This document shows, one piece after another, positions 57,817 to 64,000 of a stretch of 64,000 nucleotides of DNA. How positions within the stretch are numbered: the stretch's first letter is position 1; each line of letters begins with the position of its first letter. This stretch comes from Candidatus Curtissbacteria bacterium. GTDB lineage: Bacteria > Patescibacteria > Microgenomatia > Curtissbacterales > GWA2-41-24. The position numbers were made by a program, and so were the translations under genes. The stretch is from contig JAUSJC010000010.1 of the NCBI GenBank assembly GCA_030647775.1, positions 124,001 to 188,000 of the forward strand, written 5' to 3'. The notes below the pieces were generated by a model. That model saw only the letters and a list, made by a program, of their open reading frames with translations, did not search any database and had not been told where the DNA came from.

Positions 57817-58714
57817 TCTGGCAATTTCTCTTGCTAAAAAATTTAACGGTGAGTTAATTTCTGCCGATTCCCGCCAGGTTTACAAAAATCTCGATATTGG
57901 AACCGGCAAAGTAAGCCCCGAATCAAAAATAAAAAAGCACAGTAAGTATTGGAAAGTAGACGGGATAAAAATTCACGGCTTTGACTTAGTAGAACCTGGC
58001 GATTGTTTCACGGTTTTTGATTTCCTAAAATTCGCAACCGACAAAATCAACGATTTAAAAAAACAACAAAAACTGCCAATAATTGTTGGGGGTACTGCCT
58101 TTTACATAAATGCTCTATTAAAAGGGGTAGATACAGAAGGTATCGCTCCAAATTATAAACTAAGGTCAGTTCTGGAAAAGCTAAGCATACCGGACCTTTA
58201 CAAAAAGCTTCTAAATATTAATCCACAAAAAGCTACCTCTTTGAATCAGTCAGATAAAAATAACCCTAGGCGCTTGATAAGGGCAATCGAAATAAATCTT
58301 TCCAAAGTAAATCAGCACAAGAGCCCCAGGCCAATTACGGAGCGGCTGTTAACAGTGGGCTTAACTGCCCCCAACGATTATCTCTATACAACCGCCGACA
58401 AGTGGCTCAAGGCAAGATTAGACCAGGGCATGATCCAGGAGGTCGGGAGTCTGATTAAAAGTGGTGTAAACGGGGTTTGGCTGGATAATCTAGGTTTAGA
58501 ATATCGGTGGATTACCAGATACATACAAGGGCAGATCAGCTTAGATGATGCGTTGGAAAGATTAAAGGGCGATATTCATGGTCTGATAAGGAGACAAAAA
58601 ACCTGGTTTCCGAAATTCGAAGATATGAAAGTCTTCGACATAACAAATAGTAACTGGAGACAAGAATTAGAAAAAACCATCTCTCTCCAGGATTTGCCAA
58701 TATCTCACTCCTGA
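57776..58714 (+). CDS. miaA: tRNA dimethylallyltransferase MiaA
   Basis: 312 residues from ATG 57776: P-loop VVFGPTSTGKTNLA, ISADSRQVYKNLDIGTGK, PIIVGGTAFYINALL, NNPRRLIRAIEI, then QGMIQEVGSL and RRQKTWFPK near the end. Adds the dimethylallyl group to A37, the substrate of MiaB. The frame extends to 57716 within the upstream gene, but P-loop spacing supports 57776. Confidence 0.95.
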   Translation: MLVVFGPTSTGKTNLAISLAKKFNGELISADSRQVYKNLDIGTGKVSPESKIKKHSKYWKVDGIKIHGFDLVEPGDCFTVFDFLKFATDKINDLKKQQKLPIIVGGTAFYINALLKGVDTEGIAPNYKLRSVLEKLSIPDLYKKLLNINPQKATSLNQSDKNNPRRLIRAIEINLSKVNQHKSPRPITERLLTVGLTAPNDYLYTTADKWLKARLDQGMIQEVGSLIKSGVNGVWLDNLGLEYRWITRYIQGQISLDDALERLKGDIHGLIRRQKTWFPKFEDMKVFDITNSNWRQELEKTISLQDLPISHS

Positions 58715-58729
58715 GATATACTCGTTCCA

Positions 58730-59746
58730 GTGGATAAAAACAACACGCCTCTCAGAATAGAAATCTCTTATAAAACTATAGTTTTTATTGCTCTTTTTGG
58801 CATAGGTCTATGGTTGCTAATACAGATCAAATCAATTATTATACTAGTTTTTCTAGGCCTCATATTAATTTCGGCTCTTCTAAAACCTGTTGAATGGCTC
58901 AGCGCCAGAAAAGTCCCAAGACCGCTAGCTGTACTTATTATTTATATTTCACTAATAGCAATAATCTCGTTTGTGATTGGAATTATTATTCCGCCACTTG
59001 TCTCTCAAACATCCCAATTCGTTTCAGACTTACCCAAAATAATTTCCTCAATAAATGATTTTATCGTTTTTAATAAAATACCGGTAGACGATGTATCTAA
59101 GGTTATATCCGGACAAATTAATCAAGTAGCCAGTAATGCAGTATATATCTCGACCGCGATCTTTTCGAGTATATTTTTCCTTCTGATGCTTATAGTATTG
59201 AGTTTTTATCTTCTTTTAGACTGGAAAACATTTGTGAAGTTAATCTCGTCACCTTTTTCTGGAAGACAAGAGACTAGAGTAGTAGATTTAATTTCAAAAA
59301 TTGAAAGAGGTTTAGGTGTATGGGTAAGAGGACAACTTACACTTTCACTACTCGTGGGTGTACTCACTTATATTGGCCTAACAATTTTAGGAATACCCTT
59401 TGCCATTCCACTGGCGCTAGTTGCTGGAATTATGGAAATAATCCCAATCATCGGGCCAATCGTCTCCGCAGTCCCAGCGCTTTTAGTTGGCCTAACGATC
59501 AGTCCGGTAATGAGCTTGGCAGTTATTGCGCTGTTTTTTATCATTCAACAGCTTGAGAACCATTTAATAGTTCCTATGGTCATGTCCAAAGTAGTCGGTC
59601 TTCAGCCGGCCGCCGTAATAATTGCGCTTTTGATCGGAGCTAAATTAGACGGCATAGGTGGAGCATTTCTGGCTATCCCGGTAGTTCTTGTCATTAAAAT
59701 TATTATTAAAGATTTTATAGCCGAAGGAAAGATCGAGAATAAATAG
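58730..59746 (+). CDS. AI-2E family transporter (UPF0118 permease)
   Basis: 338 residues with seven to eight helices: GLILISALLKPVEWL, a soluble middle part, SFYLLLDWKTF, and the conserved IPIIGPIVSAVPALLVGL and QQLENHLIVPMVMSKVVGLQPAAVIIALLIGAKL. The family includes AI-2 exporters and ion antiporters, so the substrate is open. GTG 58730 lies seven bases after TATACT (58717-58722), predicting a leaderless mRNA. Confidence 0.9.
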   Translation: MDKNNTPLRIEISYKTIVFIALFGIGLWLLIQIKSIIILVFLGLILISALLKPVEWLSARKVPRPLAVLIIYISLIAIISFVIGIIIPPLVSQTSQFVSDLPKIISSINDFIVFNKIPVDDVSKVISGQINQVASNAVYISTAIFSSIFFLLMLIVLSFYLLLDWKTFVKLISSPFSGRQETRVVDLISKIERGLGVWVRGQLTLSLLVGVLTYIGLTILGIPFAIPLALVAGIMEIIPIIGPIVSAVPALLVGLTISPVMSLAVIALFFIIQQLENHLIVPMVMSKVVGLQPAAVIIALLIGAKLDGIGGAFLAIPVVLVIKIIIKDFIAEGKIENK

Positions 59747-59747
59747 A

Positions 59748-60198
59748 CTTTTAGGAAGAGAGTAAGCCAGATTCTGTTTGGAACAGATCTGTCTTGCGAT
59801 AGTTCCATCCTTACGGATGTAGTACCTATCTAAAGCCAGATTCTGTTTTAGCAATCATCTATCTCTAAACGATATTTATCATCTAGTCAGCGTTTTAAGC
59901 TGATGCCCCTATTTAGAACCTCCCCAAAGCTTGGTAGTAACGGTTCTGTTCTGGGTTGCAGCAGGGAGGATTGCCAGCGTTTCACTCGTCAGTCTTATCT
60001 TTCGATTTAGACTGTCGCTCGTCTCTGTGGCTCTCAAGTTCTGTTAACTCAGAACCCGTCCAAATCAATTTCTCAATTCGGCACTAGCGCTTTTACACGT
60101 CGGAACTTACGTTCCATCCCTTGCTTTGTGCTGTCTGGACTTTCCTCCCCGCCTAAATATTCAATTTTTGGCGGGGCGATTGCCCTTCTTCCTAAAAG
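59748..60198 (-). ncRNA. rnpB: RNase P RNA
   Basis: On the minus strand the ends CTTTTAGGAAGA and TCTTCCTAAAAG form a perfect 12-bp P1 helix. Conserved region I is GGGGAGGAAAGTCCAGACAG (about 60136-60155), and GGCAATCCTCCCTGCTGCAA with the following CCC (about 59957-59975) is the internal conserved block. The 3' block ACAGAATCTGGCTT is present twice (59833-59848 and 59764-59779), separated by a hairpin insert. GCAATC after P1 pairs with GATTGC before the inner copy (P2), so the inner copy is the original. Catalytic RNA for tRNA 5' maturation; 451 nt. Confidence 0.93.
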
Positions 60199-60206
60199 CG
60201 AAACGA

Positions 60207-60235
60207 ATTATACTAAAAATTGCCATATTTTTCAA
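60207..60235 (-). promoter_or_regulatory. Promoter of rnpB
   Basis: Minus strand TTGAAA (60230-60235), 17-nt spacer, TATAAT (60207-60212), predicting a start at about 60199, which coincides with the 5' end of P1. Confidence 0.85.
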
Positions 60236-60314
60236 TTTCCCTCATTAAAAGATTGAGCATAATTATTGATAGGGAATGCAGGAATGTTGTATCTTATAGT
60301 CAACTGCCCCACTT

Positions 60315-60458
60315 ATGGCTGTTGAAGGACAAGGATCTAAACCTGAATTTGATCCGAAGACTACTGCGGATCATGTAAAAGCAGACGCTCCCCTTGCGTC
60401 GTCATTAGTGGAGTACTGTTGGCTCCCAACGATCTTCGACCGATTTCTAAGCAAGTGA
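60315..60458 (+). CDS. Possible 47-residue protein
   Basis: ATG 60315 to TGA 60456, polar N-terminal half and an aromatic C-terminal end (SLVEYCWLPTIFDRFLSK). TTATAG upstream could be a -10. No homology recognised and no Shine-Dalgarno, so weakly supported. The rest of the 390-base gap (60199-60588) holds the rnpB promoter and otherwise nothing I can name. Confidence 0.3.
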   Translation: MAVEGQGSKPEFDPKTTADHVKADAPLASSLVEYCWLPTIFDRFLSK

Positions 60459-60588
60459 TAGACGCGATTAGGTTACACAAAAGTTAAATTTTAATACTAC
60501 CCTTTCGAGTAAATCTCAATACTGATATATCGTCCCCGGATTATTGCTTAAATAGAAAAAAGCGCTTGGCTGTTGTATCATTACCAAA

Positions 60589-63420
60589 ATGATTCACGAA
60601 ATCAGAGTTATTTCTAAGAGTGAGACGGATCCTAGAGGGCAGGATCTTCTGGAGGAAATCCGAAGAACCCTAAAAATTAAGTCGATCAAAAATATTCGCA
60701 CTGCCAAGGTTTATCGTTTGGAAGGCGTAACCCGCGCGCAGGCTCTTGTTTTTGCCCAAAAAGTTTTAGTCGAACCTATCGGCCAGCAGATGTCTATCGG
60801 CCGATCAGCCTTAAAAGGAGCGGCAAAAACCATCGAAGTAGCTTATAAACCAGGCGTCATGAACCCGGAAGCCGCATCGCTTATAAAAGCCGGCAAAGAC
60901 ATACGTGTAAACCCAAAAGCAGCAGATTCTTCATGGGAATATGCTTTCTTCGGAAAGTTATCACAAGACGAGCTGGCGGAAATTACTGAAAGGTTGCTAG
61001 TCAATAAAACGGTTGAATACGTTGTCAAAACTTCTCCAAAAACTCTTCTTATTACAGGTACCATTGGAGACATCAAAACAATTCCGATCAGGAATTTAGA
61101 TACGGGAAAGTTGATGGAACTTTCAAAAGATAAGCTCTTCTTAAATTTGGAGGAGATGATGATTTTAAAAAATTATTTCCAAAAAATTAAAAGAGATCCA
61201 ACAGATTGTGAGGTAGAAACTATTGCCCAGACTTGGAGCGAACACTGCGTTCATAAAACCTTTAAGGCAAAGCTTGTAATCGACGGCAAAAATAAAGAAC
61301 CGTTATTTTCCCGAATTAAAAAAACAGTTAAAAATAATCCGGCACTTATTGTCAGCGCTTTTGTTGATAATTCCGGAGTCATTGATTTTTATGACGGATA
61401 CGCTATTTGTGGTAAAGCTGAAACCCACAACAGCCCTTCAGCTATCGAGCCCTATGGTGGGGCAATGACCGGTTCCGGCGGAGTCTTCCGCGATGTTCTG
61501 GGAACCGGTCAGGGCGCAAAACCAATCATTTCTACAGACATCTTTTGTTTTGCGTCTCCCAATATGCCCCCAAAATTACTGCCCCCGGGTTGTTTGCCGC
61601 CTGATTATTTGCTGCGAAAGGTTGTAGCCGGAGTTCGTGATTATGGCAACCGCGTTGGTATCCCGACCAATAATGGATCAATCCATTTTCATAACGATTT
61701 CAGGGCAAAGCCTACTGTGGCAGTTGGCGCTTTTGGTTTGATTCCCAAAAATCGGGCCCAAAAAGGTAAACCCAAAAAAGGTGATCTCATCTTAACTCTT
61801 GGTGGGAGAACCGGCCGTGATGGCATCCATGGTGCAACATTTTCTTCGGGGGAAATGACATCTCAGACCATTTCTGTTTCCGGTTCAGCTGTTCAAATCG
61901 GCAACGCCATTGAAGAAAAAAGAGTCATAGATACCATTATTCACCTGCGAGACCTCGGTCTAATTGTCGCTGTTACGGATTGCGGAGCCGGTGGATATTC
62001 GTCGGCTGCCGGAGAAATGGGTCAAGTTGTTGGCGCCCGTGTTTATCTGGAAAAAGTTCCTCTCAAATATCCCGGCCTTGCCCCTTGGGAAATATTTCTT
62101 TCAGAGTCTCAGGAAAGAATGGTTATTGCCACTGATCAAAAAAACCTCAAGAAAGTATTAGAAATTGCCAAACTCTACAATGTCGAGGCGACCGTAATCG
62201 GAAATTTTGACGGATCAAAGAAACTTCATGTAAGTTACAAAAATAAAACAGTCTGTTCTTTGAACATGGACTTTTTACATAGCGGTTTGCCTCAGCGCCG
62301 AATGGTTGGTAGGTCGAAGAGAGTGGCCATCGGAGGGGAATTACCGTCCGTTCCTAAAGATTTAGAAAAAATATTTTTGCGGATTTTATCTCACGGCAAT
62401 GTTTGCTCCAAAGAACCAATTGTCCGTCTTTACGATCACAATGTTCAAGGGACAAATGCTATGCACCCATTTGGTGGAGTGGACTTTGATGCTCCGAATG
62501 ACGGGGCGATTGTCCGCCCGATTCTTTCTAAACCATACGGAGTTGTAGTAACTCATGGCCTGAATCCAGCCCTTAACAACCTTGATCCTTATTGGGGAAG
62601 CATTTGGGCTCTTACTGAAGCCGTTTCCAATTTTGTTGCCATTGGCGGGAAAATAAAAGATGCAGCCTTAATAGACAATTTTATCTGGCCATTCCCGGAT
62701 GAAGAATCTTTGGCAGCACTAGATAGCGCGGTCGACGCACTTTGTTTCTTGGCCAAAATTTTAAAAATGCCCTTTATTTCCGGTAAAGATAGCCTGTCTT
62801 CAACTTACAGATATCCGGACGGAAGAATCTTAAAAATACCTCCGGTCGTTTTAATTTCCGTTTTCGGAAAAATTAAAGACGTTGCTAAAACTGTCAGCTC
62901 TGATTTCAAAAAAGTAGGGTCAACGATTGTGCTGGTTGGTAACCCCGACGTTAAAAATCTTGGTGCTTCCGCTTATTTTGATATTACAAACTCATCGTCA
63001 CCTAGTATCCCTAAAGTCGACACTAAAAATATAAATAAAGTTTTAGAAAGCATCTCTCAGGCAGTTGAAAGCGGACAAATTCTCTCCTGTCACGATATCT
63101 CCGAAGGCGGTGTTGCAACAACTCTTGCAGAAATGGCTTTTGGGGGCGGATGTGGAGCAAGCATCAATATAGCCAAAATTACCAAAGGAAGACCGGATTT
63201 TGTTTTATTTTCTGAAACAGCTGGAACCTTTTTAGTAGAAGTCGAAAGTGTCCAAATCGCCAAAAAGGCTTTCGCCGGCGTTCCTCACAAAATAATAGGC
63301 GAAACTCAGGAGGAAGAAATAATCGAAATTAATGCCGGCCAAAAGACTTTATTAAAAACACCAATCAAAAAGTTAAAAAATGCTTGGCAAAAACCGATGA
63401 AGGAGATTTTTCACCAGTGA
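60589..63420 (+). CDS. purL: Phosphoribosylformylglycinamidine synthase, PurS-like N-terminus fused to PurL
   Basis: 943 residues, between small PurL (about 740) and large PurL (about 1300). Residues 1-75 (HEIRVISKSETDPRGQDLLEEIRR, then RTAKVYRLEGV) and about 82-160 (TIEVAYKPGVMNPEAASLIKAG, then ELAEITERLL) each look like a PurS module. The PurL body follows: QTWSEHCVHKTF, AETHNSPSAIEPYGGAMTGSGGVFRDVLGTG, and the second half with HGLNPALNNLDPYWGSIWALTEAVSN and SGKDSL. No glutaminase domain; purQ follows with a GTGA overlap. ATP-dependent fourth step of purine synthesis. ATG is seven bases after a TATCAT. Confidence 0.93.
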   Translation: MIHEIRVISKSETDPRGQDLLEEIRRTLKIKSIKNIRTAKVYRLEGVTRAQALVFAQKVLVEPIGQQMSIGRSALKGAAKTIEVAYKPGVMNPEAASLIKAGKDIRVNPKAADSSWEYAFFGKLSQDELAEITERLLVNKTVEYVVKTSPKTLLITGTIGDIKTIPIRNLDTGKLMELSKDKLFLNLEEMMILKNYFQKIKRDPTDCEVETIAQTWSEHCVHKTFKAKLVIDGKNKEPLFSRIKKTVKNNPALIVSAFVDNSGVIDFYDGYAICGKAETHNSPSAIEPYGGAMTGSGGVFRDVLGTGQGAKPIISTDIFCFASPNMPPKLLPPGCLPPDYLLRKVVAGVRDYGNRVGIPTNNGSIHFHNDFRAKPTVAVGAFGLIPKNRAQKGKPKKGDLILTLGGRTGRDGIHGATFSSGEMTSQTISVSGSAVQIGNAIEEKRVIDTIIHLRDLGLIVAVTDCGAGGYSSAAGEMGQVVGARVYLEKVPLKYPGLAPWEIFLSESQERMVIATDQKNLKKVLEIAKLYNVEATVIGNFDGSKKLHVSYKNKTVCSLNMDFLHSGLPQRRMVGRSKRVAIGGELPSVPKDLEKIFLRILSHGNVCSKEPIVRLYDHNVQGTNAMHPFGGVDFDAPNDGAIVRPILSKPYGVVVTHGLNPALNNLDPYWGSIWALTEAVSNFVAIGGKIKDAALIDNFIWPFPDEESLAALDSAVDALCFLAKILKMPFISGKDSLSSTYRYPDGRILKIPPVVLISVFGKIKDVAKTVSSDFKKVGSTIVLVGNPDVKNLGASAYFDITNSSSPSIPKVDTKNINKVLESISQAVESGQILSCHDISEGGVATTLAEMAFGGGCGASINIAKITKGRPDFVLFSETAGTFLVEVESVQIAKKAFAGVPHKIIGETQEEEIIEINAGQKTLLKTPIKKLKNAWQKPMKEIFHQ

Positions 63421-64000
63421 CAAAACCTAAAGTTTGTATTTTGAGGACTGACGGCACCAATTGCGACGAAGAACTTTTCTATGCGTTCGAAAAATTCGGC
63501 GCATCTCCGAAATTTGTCCATGTAAATGAATTGAGGGGCAAAAGTAAACGCTTAAAAGAATTTAATATCTTAGCGCTTCCCGGAGGGTTTACTTATGGGG
63601 ATGATGTCGCCTCCGGGAAAATCTTGGCGGTAGAACTTGTTAGTTTTTTGAAAAATGAAATAGAAGATTTCGTCGCCAAATATGGACTGGTCATTGGTAT
63701 CTGCAATGGATTTCAAACTCTAATCAGAACTGGCCTTCTGCCATTTACGAAATTCGGCCAAATGGATGCAACCCTCGCCCAAAACGAGAGCGGCCATTTT
63801 GAATGCCGCTGGATTAAAGTAAAAGTTCAAAAAAGTAAGTGCGTTTTTTTACCCCAGTCAAATGAAATTTTTGACATTGCAGTTAATCACGGGGAAGGCA
63901 GAATTGATGCTCCCCAAAATATCATCAAGAAGATTGAGAATGAAGATCTTGTCGTTTTAAAATACGTTGATGAAAAAGGAAACCCAACCCAAAAGTATCC
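63417..64000 (+). CDS. purQ: Phosphoribosylformylglycinamidine synthase glutaminase subunit PurQ (partial, 3' end cut)
   Basis: Starts at GTG 63417 overlapping the purL stop and runs off the window after 194 codons. VCILRTDGTNCDEELFYAF, LPGGFTYGDDVASGKI, the nucleophile Cys in IGICNGFQTL (about residue 97) and AVNHGEGRI with the His are class I glutaminase features. It supplies ammonia to PurL. Confidence 0.93.
   Translation, partial: MTKPKVCILRTDGTNCDEELFYAFEKFGASPKFVHVNELRGKSKRLKEFNILALPGGFTYGDDVASGKILAVELVSFLKNEIEDFVAKYGLVIGICNGFQTLIRTGLLPFTKFGQMDATLAQNESGHFECRWIKVKVQKSKCVFLPQSNEIFDIAVNHGEGRIDAPQNIIKKIENEDLVVLKYVDEKGNPTQKY

Noticed and set aside
1..64000. CRISPR array
   Set aside because: No regularly spaced identical repeats with unique spacers; all repeats are dispersed or simple tandem pairs.
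1..64000. Recoding of UGA (as in Gracilibacteria/SR1)
   Set aside because: UGA ends many complete conserved genes at the expected place (rpoB, rplV-type overlaps, purL) and no in-frame UGA was seen in conserved proteins.

Overview
This window is the chromosomal core of a small-genome bacterium of the Candidate Phyla Radiation (Patescibacteria), most likely Microgenomates-like. That assignment is inferred from several signs. The S10-spc-alpha block has no rpmD (L30). AlaS, MiaB, adenylate kinase and a Lon-like ATPase are all short forms. Intergenic DNA is full of short dispersed repeats. Many genes have a -10 box only 4-9 nt before the start codon, which predicts leaderless mRNAs. UGA is used as an ordinary stop, so the code is standard (not Gracilibacteria/SR1).

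Layout. 1-12.4 kb: end of pnp, a Lon-type AAA+ ATPase without protease domain, FtsK, a RodZ-like HTH membrane protein, two small membrane/stress proteins, a short AlaS, a proline-rich membrane protein, a large PilM/baseplate-J-like membrane protein, a sortase and RuvX. 12.4-17 kb: MltG followed by an accessory patch with a BrnT/BrnA pair, a zinc-ribbon protein, an EEP-family hydrolase and a Phd/RelE pair. 17-31 kb: rpoB-rpoC, rpsL-rpsG, an unknown 504-aa protein, a coiled-coil protein, fusA and tuf. 31-47.6 kb: rpsJ through rpsI, i.e. a nearly complete S10-spc-alpha super-operon with secY, adk, map, infA, rpoA, rplQ, rplM and rpsI. 47.7-53.1 kb: LigT-like protein, tRNA-Pro(GGG), a TrpR/YerC-like regulator, recA-recX, RNase Y, HU and a small protein. 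53.3-64 kb: dgkA, miaB, two GT-C-like membrane proteins (divergent), miaA, an AI-2E family permease, rnpB (minus strand), purL with a PurS-like N-terminus, and the start of purQ.

Most of the window is the information-processing machinery, co-oriented on the plus strand and tightly packed with ATGA/GTGA/TAATG overlaps that imply translational coupling. Cell-envelope and division genes (ftsK, rodZ-like, sortase, mltG, dgkA, GT-C proteins) flank it.

The most interesting material is non-coding or hybrid. (1) Two covarying copies of a two-hairpin RNA lie directly before rpmJ and rpsM; the second hairpin sits between a purine-rich Shine-Dalgarno and the start codon. (2) A matched pair of palindromes brackets the YerC-like regulator and precedes recA. 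(3) Five copies of an inverted-repeat leader end a few bases before start codons of tuf, rplC, rplP, HU and a membrane protein. (4) Dispersed repeats are read in frame inside L4, L22, AlaS, Lon and others, including an exact 70-bp repeat shared by rplD and rplV. (5) The RNase P RNA has a duplicated 3' conserved block around a hairpin insert. (6) S12 carries Arg at the position of E. coli Lys42.
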